A stretch of 36,284 nt of DNA, taken from Streptomycetaceae bacterium. Its GTDB lineage: Bacteria > Actinomycetota > Actinomycetes > Streptomycetales > Streptomycetaceae. The stretch covers positions 1-36,284 of the forward strand of contig JAFAUH010000289.1 in the NCBI GenBank assembly GCA_019243445.1. The letters run 5' to 3'. The notes beneath the pieces were generated by a model. It saw only the letters and a program-made list of their open reading frames with translations, was not told the DNA's origin and did not search any database. Both the position numbers and the translations under genes were made by a program. Of this stretch, positions 1 to 8,052 are shown one piece after another (within the stretch, counting starts at the first letter, position 1; the number at the start of each line of letters is the position of its first letter).

Positions 1-31
1 CCCCGGCGTGGTCCGATGGCGATCTCCACGC

Positions 32-62
32 ACACTAGCCCAAGTGGCTGACCAATTGTCAA
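32..62 (-). promoter_or_regulatory. possible promoter reading out of the left edge
   Basis: On the minus strand TTGACA (62-57) is followed after 19 nt by TAGTGT (37-32), resembling a principal-sigma promoter with a slightly long spacer. It would drive a gene lying left of the window. A GTG at 29-27 stays open to the edge, so a leaderless start is conceivable. Apart from this, 1-312 shows no convincing gene; it probably also holds the promoter of the small genes that begin at 313. Confidence 0.25.
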
Positions 63-312
63 GTTGGGTTTCCGCTTCGGCTGCGGGCCGAATCCGGCCT
101 AACCCGGCCGTGAACGACCGGGCTTGCGGCCTTCATGAAGAGGGTCAAGTCCCAGCTCATGGACCATATTCGGCCCCTTTCCCCAAGTCCCATTGACAAG
201 TGCCGTGTCACTGCTCCGCCCCTGTTGAGCGTAGCGCCGCGACGGCAGGCTTGTACACGCAAAGTCATATTCCGCTCACAGGGCGGGACGCAACCGGCGG
301 AGGAACCAAGCC

Positions 313-516
313 ATGTACACCACACCCCACGAAGCCCTCGGGATCGGCAGGCGCGCGGCGGAGGATCTCGCGGAGGCACTACGATCCGTGGGGTTCGTAC
401 TGCCGGGCCTGGACGGAGAGTTCCCGCTCATGGGGAGCCCGCAGGTCCAGCTCGGCAGCGTACTGGCGACGGAAGCGCAGCGGCTGGCAGCGTGGATCCG
501 GGAGCAGCAGGGATGA
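313..516 (+). CDS. small hypothetical protein, 67 aa
   Basis: The ATG at 313 follows a GGAGGAA ribosome-binding site (298-304). The product is a short acidic helical protein with no signal peptide and no Cys. It resembles the small actinobacterial proteins often found next to XRE-type regulators, but I recognise no named family. Its stop overlaps the next start in an ATGA arrangement (513-516), so the two genes are translationally coupled. The ribosome-binding site and the coupling are the main reasons to believe it is a gene. Function is unknown. Confidence 0.55.
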   Translation: MYTTPHEALGIGRRAAEDLAEALRSVGFVLPGLDGEFPLMGSPQVQLGSVLATEAQRLAAWIREQQG

Positions 517-713
517 GGACCATCAAGCGGGAGGGCCAGCCCCGGATGACGCTGCGGGTCTACCGGGTGGACCGGTACGGAACGTGCGTCGCGGAGGTGT
601 CCTCGTGTGAGGTGCGGGCGCAGGAGCGGCCACCGGAGTTCAATCCCATCGGGTTTCCGCCCTGCGCGTGCCCTCGATGCCGTGCCGAGTCAAACAAACT
701 CGGCCCAAGCTGA
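513..713 (+). CDS. small Cys-containing protein, 66 aa
   Basis: It starts at the ATG overlapping the preceding stop and ends at TGA 711-713. The N-terminal part reads as a beta-rich segment (MTLRVYRVDRYG). The C-terminus carries a CACPRC cluster preceded by NPIGFPP, a pattern seen in short streptomycete proteins encoded beside small regulators. The three cysteines could bind a metal, but this is inference. The next gene overlaps the stop (TGATG). The last part of the gene and the start of the next are duplicated at 1030-1118. Function is unknown. Confidence 0.55.
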   Translation: MRTIKREGQPRMTLRVYRVDRYGTCVAEVSSCEVRAQERPPEFNPIGFPPCACPRCRAESNKLGPS

Positions 714-731
714 TGCTTCCCGACATGACCG
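643..731 (+). repeat. 89-bp direct repeat, copy 1
   Basis: This spans the 3' end of the Cys-containing gene and the 5' end of the following one. It aligns without gaps to 1030-1118 with about nine mismatches. Both copies keep the CPRCRAESNK coding segment, the stop and the overlapping start, so the duplicated unit is a gene junction. Confidence 0.85.
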
Positions 732-871
732 TGCCAGAGAGCGGAATCGATGAGCACGCGCTCAGAGCCCAGCAGTTGCGCGATGCGGCGCCGGTCGTGC
801 AGGCCTGGCGCGAGCGAGCCACGCTCGATGCCGAAGAGCTCGCCGACATCTTCGGTGAGGACGTCGCGTGA
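713..871 (+). CDS. small acidic protein, possible antitoxin, 52 aa
   Basis: The ATG at 713 overlaps the previous TGA; an ATG at 728 is an alternative start. The product is short, acidic and helical (AWRERATLDAEELADIFGED). Its stop overlaps the GTG of the following PemK/MazF-like frame. A short acidic gene coupled directly to a toxin-like gene suggests an antitoxin, but no DNA-binding fold can be recognised, so this rests on position and composition only. Confidence 0.45.
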   Translation: MLPDMTVPESGIDEHALRAQQLRDAAPVVQAWRERATLDAEELADIFGEDVA

Positions 872-1209
872 CGCCCCTGGCTCGGGGCCAGGTCTGGGCG
901 CGTCCAGCTGGTACCAAGAGCTGGGCCGTGGTGATCGTCGAGTCGGACGCCGCCCTGGACGCACTGCCCGGCACTGCTGTGTGCATGATGATCGACGAGA
1001 CCCAGGGCGCCCCGGACACCGTCGTCACCATCCCATCGAGTTCCCGTCCTGCGGGTGCCCTCGATGCCGTGCCGAGTCGAACAAACCCGGCCCCAGCTGA
1101 TGATGCCCGACATGACCGGAAATACTCTAGCGTCGAGCCCACTTGGGTGAGTTTACTCAAAGCCCCGTGTCCACGTCGGGGCGGGAGAATCCAAGGAGGA
1201 CATGCATGA
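868..1209 (+). pseudogene. truncated PemK/MazF-like toxin gene with a foreign 3' end
   Basis: The frame starts with GTG at 868, overlapping the preceding stop. Residues 1-54 (LARGQVWARP, then WAVVIVESDAALDALPGTAV and a TVVTIP strand) resemble the N-terminal half of PemK/MazF mRNA-interferase folds, which are usually about 100-115 residues. From about 1030 the DNA becomes a second copy of the upstream Cys-gene/small-gene junction read in another frame. The remaining residues are therefore not a natural toxin C-terminus. I read this as a toxin gene cut short by recombination. The family call is moderate; the chimeric end is visible directly. Confidence 0.45.
1030..1118 (+). repeat. 89-bp direct repeat, copy 2
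   Basis: This is the second copy of 643-731. It contains the end of a Cys-containing small gene (EFPSCGCPRCRAESNKPGPS, then stop at 1098-1100) and a following ATG frame that stops after a few codons at about 1150. It is a remnant of a duplicated gene pair. The junction with the toxin-like gene lies at about 1030. Confidence 0.85.
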
Positions 1210-1379
1210 TCCAGCCCTCTGTTACAAGCGAATCCTCAAAGGTTCAGCAGAAGGCCGCGGCTTCCCGCGAACTGAGGGACATCGTCGCCCGGACCCTGCC
1301 GGAGAGCGGAATCGACCGGATGACGGACCAGCGGATCGAAGAGGTCATCGCAATTCCTGCACTCACCGCTCACATCTAG
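1206..1379 (+). CDS. 57-aa peptide, possible precursor or partner of the PP-loop enzyme
   Basis: A near-consensus ribosome-binding site, AAGGAGGA (1193-1200), sits 5 nt before the ATG at 1206; the ATG at 1202 is too close to it. The peptide has a Ser/Gln-rich start, an amphipathic central helix (ASRELRDIVARTLPESGIDR) and a short hydrophobic C-terminal tail (VIAIPALTAHI). It has no Cys and no signal peptide. The next gene begins 55 nt downstream, so the two are probably co-transcribed. The size, strong translation signal and position before a PP-loop enzyme would fit a modified-peptide precursor or a small protein partner, but I recognise no family. LPESGID also occurs as VPESGID in the 713-871 protein. 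Confidence 0.6.
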   Translation: MIQPSVTSESSKVQQKAAASRELRDIVARTLPESGIDRMTDQRIEEVIAIPALTAHI

Positions 1380-1434
1380 CCATTCGGTCATTCGTCAGCG
1401 CATCGCCAAAGGGCCAGGGAAAGAGGAATTCTTA

Positions 1435-2828
1435 GTGGGCGACTGGGACAACGTGACACTCCTATTCTCCACGGGAGCTCGATCTCCGAAGCGATCGTGT
1501 CATCTGACCCTCGGAGACTTGCTGCTCGCCAACCGGTTCCCCCCGTCACTGTTCCAAGCATACGAGGTGCCTGGAGACGGGAGACTGAAGCCGGTACCGA
1601 TGTCCCTGGCTCTCGGTGAGATCCCTCCTGGCCATAAGGTCATTTTACAGTGCGTCCGGAACACCGATATCGAATCTCTGGATCCGTCGAAGCTGGAGAC
1701 GGTAGCGCATACCCACGAACCCGTCGCGGCGATGTACGAATTCCAGTACGTCGGCGCAACCCACTCCGCAGATCACAAGGTGCACCTTGTAGACGATGCC
1801 AGCCTACGCGACATCATGTTCGAGAAAATCGCTGACTTCCTGACCCAGTACACGGTCCCGGTTCCCATGGTCGCGGGCATCTCGGGCGGCGGAGACAGCA
1901 ACACCATTGTGGGTCTTCGAAGTTAACCGGGGAGGGGTGCCGCGTCGGCCGGCAAGGTTCCGCCGGATGCGGGCCGTGACCTGGGCGGACTCGCTTCGCC
2001 AGAGATGACGCGTGCTCCGCTTGCGCGGGGGTCCCCGGTTAACTTCGAAGACCCACCATTGTACAAGGTGTGCGTCGCTACGTGACTGCGGCGAGCCTGG
2101 ATTCCTCGAAGGTCAACTGCTTCACGCTGATCATGGATCCGATCTGGCCTGAATCTGCGGGGCAGCGGGCCCGAGAACTGTGCGCCGAGGCGGGATTCGA
2201 GCACCTGGTACTCTATCCGGACGATATCGCAGACCTACTCCACATGCGTGAATCGCCCGAAAAGCTGTGGGAAGAGTTCTCCGCTACTTACGAAGACTGC
2301 GCACACTTCTTCGGTACCTTCCTCATCAACCTGGCAGGCCGCCAAATCTGCGAAAACCGGGGCGGCTCGCATCTCCTCGTGGGCTACAACCGTGAGGACA
2401 TCATGGCGGAACTACTCTTCTGTCTCGTGAACGGCCGGCGCCCACTGCCCTTCCCGAAACGGCGCACGGGAGAAGTGGATTGCCTGATGCCGGTCTGGGA
2501 CGTGCCCAAGCACCTGCTGGATGCCTGCTACCCGCACTACAGTGAGATCAACTACAGCGAACGTGTGGACACGACGACCCCGCAGCGCTCCGCGATCTAC
2601 TACTTCGCGCACAGCCTCGACGCCCTCGTACCTGAGATGTCGATGTCACTCATGAGCGGTACCGCAAAGCTGATGGATGAGCTGGGCGGTTGGCAGGAAC
2701 TCTCCTCTCTTCCGGGAACGCCGCTGCTCACGACGGGAGTTGGCACGGATCACGAGCGCGAGGCGGTGGTCAGCCTGCTGAGCCGCTACTTTCCGCGCTG
2801 GCAGGTGACGGAGAGCCAGACCCCTTAG
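1435..2828 (+). pseudogene. PP-loop ATP-pyrophosphatase gene interrupted by a MITE-like element
   Basis: The GTG at 1435 follows AAAGAGGA. The first 140 residues form a small beta-rich domain, possibly ubiquitin-like (low confidence). They are followed by VAGISGGGDSN, the SGGxDS PP-loop, with Ser at residue 150. This motif adenylates a substrate with release of pyrophosphate, as in TilS, TtuA and asparagine synthetases. The frame then hits TAA at 1924-1926 inside the inserted element. From 2063 it resumes with QGVRRYVTAASLDSSK and runs to TAG at 2828, including a GYNREDIMAELLF segment like the GHNxDD region of TtuA/TilS proteins. Joining 1435-1910 to 2063-2828 gives 1,242 nt, an unbroken 413-aa protein. 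As it stands the enzyme is split and probably inactive; a short second frame from 2070 exists but lacks the PP-loop. Substrate unknown. Confidence 0.8.
1911..2054. mobile_element. 144-bp MITE-like element with 23-bp inverted repeats and 8-bp target duplication
   Basis: The ends at 1911-1933 and 2032-2054 are perfect 23-bp inverted repeats beginning GGGTCTTCGAAGTTAACC. The element is flanked by the 8-bp direct repeat ACCATTGT at 1903-1910 and 2055-2062. Its interior of about 98 bp has no coding capacity. Perfect ends, an 8-bp duplication and a GGGTCTTC-like terminus fit a non-autonomous derivative of an ISL3-type insertion sequence; the family is inference. Deleting the element and one duplication restores the host gene exactly, confirming the boundaries. 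The perfect ends suggest recent insertion. Confidence 0.92.
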
Positions 2829-2884
2829 GATACGAGCCTGACCATCGAGGCTTTGACGAGCCGGACACCGGGAGTATCACCAGC

Positions 2885-4195
2885 ATGGGGCAGGCTGCTC
2901 AGGCGCCGTCGGGGACCAGGGACCTTCTCGCCGACGAGGTACGCCGCCGTAAGGCGGCATTCGACATGCTCGCGCGGATTTTCGAAAGCTTTGGGTTCGA
3001 CCCCCTGGAGACACCAGCTTTTGAAAACCTGGACGTTATCACCGGAAAGTACGGCGAAGAAGCGTCGAAACTCATCTTCAAAATCCTTAAGCGCGGGGTG
3101 CATGAGGCATCGGGAGAGGCCGATCTGGCGCTGCGCTATGACCACACGGTGCCGTTGGCGCGTGTCATTGGCACGCACGGAGCGAAGCTCCCCACCCCTT
3201 ACAAGCGGTACGCCATCGGCCCCGTATGGCGAGCCGACCGGCCGCAGGAGGGGCGCTTCCGAGAGTTCGTCCAGTGCGATATCGACACGGTCGGCTCTCT
3301 GTCTCCGCTCGCCGATGCGGAGGTCGTGCTCGCGATTGCCCGTGGGCTGGAAGCCCTGAAGGTCAGGAAATTCACCTTCATGGTGAACTCCCGCAAAGCG
3401 CTCTACGCGCTCCTGGAGGTCTACGGCATCAGCGCGGCCGACGGACCTGGTGTTCTGGGGACTCTCGACAAGCTCGACAAGATTGGGGCCGAGGCGGTCG
3501 TCAAAGAGCTGACCAGCGAGCGAGGGCTTGCCCCCGAGGTAGCCGAGTCGCTGGTAGGGGACGTTGCCGCCGACAACCCCAGCCGCATCCGCAGGCGCCT
3601 GGATGCAACGGAGGAGGGCAGGGCCGGGCTCGCCGAAATCGACCGGCTCATTGAGCTGACCACAAGTGCCGGGCTCGCGAGCGAGCGCATCGCCTACGTT
3701 CCCCGTATGGTGCGCGGGCTGGACTACTACACGGGGGTCATCTACGAAGTCGAGGCCGACGGATACCCCGGCTCGGTCGCCGCTGGCGGGCGTTATGACC
3801 ACCTGGTCGCCACTCTAGGCGGCCCCGATGTCCCCGCCTGCGGATGCTCCATCGGTATCGAACGCATCCTCGCCGTCCAGGGTTCGCAGGACACCGAGCC
3901 ACGCGGCTTGGATGTCGCGGTGACGGTCCTCGGCGGCGAAGAAAACCTGATGCGGCTTGCTGCCGACCTTCGCGAGCAGGGCCTGCGCGTCGGCACGTAC
4001 TTGGGGGCGTCCGGCAAACTGGCCAAGCAATTGAAGTGGGCTAACGACCAGAACGCCCGGATCGCGGTCCTGCACGGCCCCGAAGAACAAGCCGCCGGGG
4101 AGGTAACACTGCGCGACATGCGGTCTGGTGACCAAACGCGGGTGCCTCTCGATGAAGCCGTGGCACAGGTGAGCGAACTGCTGGAAGGTTCCTGA
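2885..4195 (+). CDS. hisS: histidine-tRNA ligase (HisRS), 436 aa
   Basis: It charges tRNA-His with histidine in the cytoplasm. The class II synthetase signatures are present: motif 2 in RYAIGPVWRADRPQEGRFRE (from residue 108), the histidine-specific RGLDYYTG (277-284), and motif 3 around AAGGRYDHL and CGCSIGIERI. A complete C-terminal anticodon-binding domain follows (from about LDVAVTVLGG), so it is not a HisZ-type paralogue lacking that domain. The ATG at 2885 lies 56 nt after the PP-loop gene with only a weak GGGAG upstream; SGTRDLLADE just after it matches the usual HisRS N-terminus. Its sequence does not look like the housekeeping streptomycete HisRS as I remember it, and its setting is accessory, so it is probably an extra copy. 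Possible roles are self-resistance, or supplying His-tRNA to a peptide pathway (inference). Confidence 0.9.
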   Translation: MGQAAQAPSGTRDLLADEVRRRKAAFDMLARIFESFGFDPLETPAFENLDVITGKYGEEASKLIFKILKRGVHEASGEADLALRYDHTVPLARVIGTHGAKLPTPYKRYAIGPVWRADRPQEGRFREFVQCDIDTVGSLSPLADAEVVLAIARGLEALKVRKFTFMVNSRKALYALLEVYGISAADGPGVLGTLDKLDKIGAEAVVKELTSERGLAPEVAESLVGDVAADNPSRIRRRLDATEEGRAGLAEIDRLIELTTSAGLASERIAYVPRMVRGLDYYTGVIYEVEADGYPGSVAAGGRYDHLVATLGGPDVPACGCSIGIERILAVQGSQDTEPRGLDVAVTVLGGEENLMRLAADLREQGLRVGTYLGASGKLAKQLKWANDQNARIAVLHGPEEQAAGEVTLRDMRSGDQTRVPLDEAVAQVSELLEGS

Positions 4196-4213
4196 ACCGA
4201 TCGCGATACGTTC

Positions 4214-4252
4214 ACCATGTCCCGCTCCAGCTCCATTAGAGCGGGACATGGT
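4214..4252 (+). terminator. strong hairpin terminator after hisS
   Basis: A perfect 14-bp stem, ACCATGTCCCGCTC (4214-4227) with GAGCGGGACATGGT (4239-4252), encloses an 11-nt loop 18 nt after the hisS stop. There is no T-tract, which is common for streptomycete terminators. It closes the peptide/PP-loop/HisRS unit. Confidence 0.8.
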
Positions 4253-4453
4253 GCCACCCTGAACTGCCGCCCGCCCGCCACCCGCCCCCCGCCGCACGCG
4301 AATTCGCCACGGTGAATCGCGCGTTCACGCCACTTGCCGCACAATGGATCGTCTGGAAGCCAGGGCGGGTGGCGCTTCGGCGATCCGTCCGGGGATCCCA
4401 CGCGCCGATCCGGGTTGGCGTGACGGGCGGATCAGCCGGAGGGGCGCGGGCGA

Positions 4454-7400
4454 ATGGCGGTTGCGGTCGAGCGGGATGAGGTGGAGCGGCCGTTCATCGA
4501 ACAGCTCACGGCGATGGGCTGGCAGCACGTCCACGGACCCGACCTGAAGCGGGAGGGCCGGGCCTACCACGACGTGCTGCTTACCGAGCGCCTCACGAAG
4601 GCCCTCAAGCGCATCAACCTGCACAGCGGTTCCCCCTGGATGGCCGACGCGAACGCCGCCCGCGCGATCGCCGAGCTCGGCGGAGCCGCGATCGGTGACC
4701 GCGGACTGCTCGACGCCAACTTCGCCGCGACCGACACCCTGCTGCACGGCGCGCAGATCCCCGGACACCCGAGTCTGCACGGTGACGACGACACTCACGT
4801 CCAGTACATCGACTGGCACGTCGACGACGGCCCCGAACTGGTCGCCACACGCAATGACTTCCTCGTCGTCGACCAGCTCGAAGTGCGCACCCTCGGCGGG
4901 GAGAAGTCCGTCCTCGACCTCGTGCTGTTCGTCAACGGCATCCCGCTCGCCGTTGTCGAGTGCAAGAGCCCGCACGGCAGCGACCCGCTCGGGCTGGCGA
5001 TTCGCGACCTGCGCGCATACACCGGCGAACCGCTCGACTACGACGAGCGTGACCGCCGTGACGTCCCCTGCGGTGTCCCGGAGTTGTTCAAGACCGTGCA
5101 GCTGCTGATCGCCGCCACCGGAGACACCGCGCACCTGGGCACCATCTCCTCCAGTGAGGAGCACTTCGCCGCCTGGCGCAGCATCGCTCCGGAGGAAGAG
5201 GGCACGCTGCGACGGGAGTTGAGGCAGGCGAAGATCATCGGCCCCACCCCTGAAGGCGAGGCCCCGGCTCCGCTGACCGAGCAGCAGAAGCTGATCGGGG
5301 TCGTGCTGCGTCCGGCGAATCTGCTGAACATCGCCCGTCATTACGTTCTCACTCTCCCGCTGAAGGACGGGAGCGCCGTCAAGGCGGTCTGCCGCCACCA
5401 GCAGTACCGTGCCGTCGAGAAGGCCGTACGCAAGTTGCGCACCGGCCGTACCCGGCGGGACCCCGGCCCCGACATGGACGGCCGTGGCGGTGTCATCTGG
5501 CACACGCAAGGGTCGGGCAAGAGCCTGACCATGGCGTTCCTCGCCCGTCGGCTGCACATGCACAAGGACCCGGCGTTCAATTTGTTCACCATCGTGGTGG
5601 TCACGGATCGGACGCAGTTGCAGGGCCAGCTCGCGGCTGCGGTACGGATCAGCGGCAGCGAAGTGGCGGTCGGTGAGACCCAGTCCGAGGTCGAGGGGCT
5701 ACTGCGCGGCGGCGGACGTCGCGTCGTCTTCGCGATGATCCAAAAGTACGGTGCGGGCGGCCGGTTGACGTTCGCGAAGGACGCCGACGGGGAGGCTGAC
5801 GGGGACGATCGCGATCTCACGGCGGAACCGCGGGCCCGGGAGGCGGGCGCGAAGGGAGGGCCGGATACCGCCACGCGGCCCAGGTTCCCGCGGTGCAACG
5901 ACTCGACCCGGATCCTCGTCCTCATCGACGAGGCACACCGCTCACACACCTCCGTACTCCACGCCTGCCTGCGCGAGGCTGTGCCGAACGCCGCGCGAAT
6001 CGGGTTCACCGGCACGCCGATCATGCGCGGCAGGCTTGAGGACACCGGACGGATCTTCGGCATCGAGCCGGACGGGCGGTTCTTGGACGAGTACCGGATG
6101 GACGAGGCCGAGCGCGACGGCGTCGTGGTCCGGGTGCGGTACGAGGGGCGTACCGGCGAGGGCCGGGTACGCGACGGTGCCGCTCTGGACCGGAAGTTCG
6201 ACGACCTGGTCAGGCGACGCGATCCGGAGGAACAGAAGGCGCTCGCCCGCCGGTGGAACAGGCCCACCGAGCGCGACGTCGCCGAATCCGTGCCGATGAT
6301 CAGGGCCAAGGCCGCGGACATCCTTGAGCATTATGTGACCTCGGTGCTCCCTGGCGGGTTCAAGGCGCAGGTAGCGGCGGTCAGCCGGGATGCCGTCGTG
6401 CGGTACCGGTTCGCGCTGCGCGACGCGCGGGACGAATTGCTGCTGCGCGTCGGGGAGTTCGACCCGTGGGCGTTGCGGGGGCGCCTGCCGGAGAGACTGA
6501 AGCGCGATGAACTGCTGCTGTTGCGGGCCTGGCAGTACCGGAACGTGCTGCGCCGGATCGATTTCGTACCAGTGATTTCGGCGGGTGCGGAGCGCAAGGA
6601 GCGGCGCTGGCTGGAGTGGACCGACGCGACGCGGCAGGCCAAGCACATCGAGCGGTTCTTGGAGGACTTCCCGCAACTGCCCCCGGACAACCCCTGGGCG
6701 GCGGCCGGGGCCGCCGCGCCCGTCGTCGCGGCTTCGCCGTCGCAGCCCACCGGGCTGCCGTGGAGCAGCCCACCCATGGGCCGGACCGGCGCCGTGCGAC
6801 GGGACGACGAGGCCGATGAGCCGATCGCGTTCCTCATCGTCAAGTCGATGCTGCTGACCGGCTTCGACGCCCCGATCGAGCAGGTGCTCTACCTGGATCG
6901 GCCGATCCGGGATGCCGAACTCCTGCAGGCTGTCGCCCGGGTCAACCGGCCGGCACCCGGCAAGGCGGGGGGTTATGTCGTCGACTACTACGGCGTCTTC
7001 GCCAACCTTGCCGAGACCCTCGCGGGCTACCGTGACGACGCCCCGGTACTGTGCAGCGTGCCGGACATCGGATCCGAGGTTCCCTCGATGCAGGAGGCGG
7101 CCGAGGAGGTGCACAGGTTCCTCGCCCGCATGGGCGTCCTGGGCGTCGGGGACGGCGAGCGGCCCGGCGGCATCGCGGAGGCGCTGTTCGCGTTCCACGA
7201 CGAGGGCGACCGCCACGCTTTCGACGAACTGCTCGGCGACTTCCTTCGCGCGGTCGAGCGGGTGCTCCCCCATGAGGACGCTTTGGACTACATCCCAGAC
7301 GCCCGGAAGTGGGCCCTGCTGCAAAAGCGTCTGCGCCACCACTACCGGGATGCGCCGGGTGGGACCTTCACGCTGCGCGGCTACGGCCGCAAGGTGCGCG

Positions 7401-8047
7401 CGATGATCGCAGAACACCTGGAACTACCCGAGATCGAACAGGTCATCCCGCCTGTCTCGATCACTTCCGCGGCCTTCGACGACGCCGTACGCGAGATCCG
7501 TGAGCCGCGGGTGGCGGCGGCCGAGATGCGGCACGCGCTCCGCTTCCACCTGGAGGAGCGCGTCAAGCGCAAGGACCCGGCCAAGTTCACGGCGCTCTCC
7601 AAAGCGCTGGAGGATGTCCTTCGTAACCTGCACGGGCGGTTCGAGGAGCAATGCGAACGGCTGCACGAGCTGATCTCCGAAGCCCGCAAGGAGGAGGCGG
7701 ACGACCCCCGGATGGCGGGCCTCAGCATCGCGGAACAGCGAGTGTACAGTCAGCTCGAAAACCGACTGACCGGTCACCCGGCCTTCGACCAGCCGGATGC
7801 CGAGCTTCTGCGGCGGCTGTCGACAGGGGCGTGCGAGGTCATCGCGGAGGCGTTCACCAAGGTCACTTACCTGGGACGGCACGAGAACGTCCACTCCCTC
7901 GCCGCGGACATCTTCACGCGGCTCTTCGAGGAGGGCTTGATGCCGAAGGACGCGGACTTCGCGCCGCTCCAGGAGTTGTCACAGTTCCTGGCCGGCTTCG
8001 CCGAGAGCAACAGGTCCTCGTTCACCCGTCAGCGACCGGCACAATAG
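4454..8047 (+). CDS. hsdR: type I restriction enzyme R subunit (HsdR), 1197 aa
   Basis: HsdR is the ATP-driven translocase and nuclease of type I restriction complexes. The N-terminal PD-(D/E)xK nuclease is visible as D155 followed by E169-C-K171 (VVECKSPHG). The SF2 motor follows: Walker A GSGKS (353-357) in IWHTQGSGKSLTM, TDRTQLQGQL, DEAH (492-495), FTGTP (518-522), and the late motifs LLTGFDAP and QAVARVNRP. A GGAGGGG ribosome-binding site (4438-4444) supports the ATG at 4454. The protein is somewhat long because of two low-complexity insertions, an acidic one before DEAH and a Pro/Ala-rich one before LLTGFDAP. No hsdM or hsdS lies elsewhere in the window, so the subunit is an orphan here. 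A YgjP-like peptidase gene follows after 5 nt. Confidence 0.93.
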   Translation: MAVAVERDEVERPFIEQLTAMGWQHVHGPDLKREGRAYHDVLLTERLTKALKRINLHSGSPWMADANAARAIAELGGAAIGDRGLLDANFAATDTLLHGAQIPGHPSLHGDDDTHVQYIDWHVDDGPELVATRNDFLVVDQLEVRTLGGEKSVLDLVLFVNGIPLAVVECKSPHGSDPLGLAIRDLRAYTGEPLDYDERDRRDVPCGVPELFKTVQLLIAATGDTAHLGTISSSEEHFAAWRSIAPEEEGTLRRELRQAKIIGPTPEGEAPAPLTEQQKLIGVVLRPANLLNIARHYVLTLPLKDGSAVKAVCRHQQYRAVEKAVRKLRTGRTRRDPGPDMDGRGGVIWHTQGSGKSLTMAFLARRLHMHKDPAFNLFTIVVVTDRTQLQGQLAAAVRISGSEVAVGETQSEVEGLLRGGGRRVVFAMIQKYGAGGRLTFAKDADGEADGDDRDLTAEPRAREAGAKGGPDTATRPRFPRCNDSTRILVLIDEAHRSHTSVLHACLREAVPNAARIGFTGTPIMRGRLEDTGRIFGIEPDGRFLDEYRMDEAERDGVVVRVRYEGRTGEGRVRDGAALDRKFDDLVRRRDPEEQKALARRWNRPTERDVAESVPMIRAKAADILEHYVTSVLPGGFKAQVAAVSRDAVVRYRFALRDARDELLLRVGEFDPWALRGRLPERLKRDELLLLRAWQYRNVLRRIDFVPVISAGAERKERRWLEWTDATRQAKHIERFLEDFPQLPPDNPWAAAGAAAPVVAASPSQPTGLPWSSPPMGRTGAVRRDDEADEPIAFLIVKSMLLTGFDAPIEQVLYLDRPIRDAELLQAVARVNRPAPGKAGGYVVDYYGVFANLAETLAGYRDDAPVLCSVPDIGSEVPSMQEAAEEVHRFLARMGVLGVGDGERPGGIAEALFAFHDEGDRHAFDELLGDFLRAVERVLPHEDALDYIPDARKWALLQKRLRHHYRDAPGGTFTLRGYGRKVRAMIAEHLELPEIEQVIPPVSITSAAFDDAVREIREPRVAAAEMRHALRFHLEERVKRKDPAKFTALSKALEDVLRNLHGRFEEQCERLHELISEARKEEADDPRMAGLSIAEQRVYSQLENRLTGHPAFDQPDAELLRRLSTGACEVIAEAFTKVTYLGRHENVHSLAADIFTRLFEEGLMPKDADFAPLQELSQFLAGFAESNRSSFTRQRPAQ

Positions 8048-8052
8048 GCGGC

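Noticed and set aside
5942-7417. 491-codon minus-strand open frame opposite hsdR
   Set aside because: The opposite strand has all HsdR motifs in order; this frame is Arg/Pro/Val-rich with no recognisable fold.
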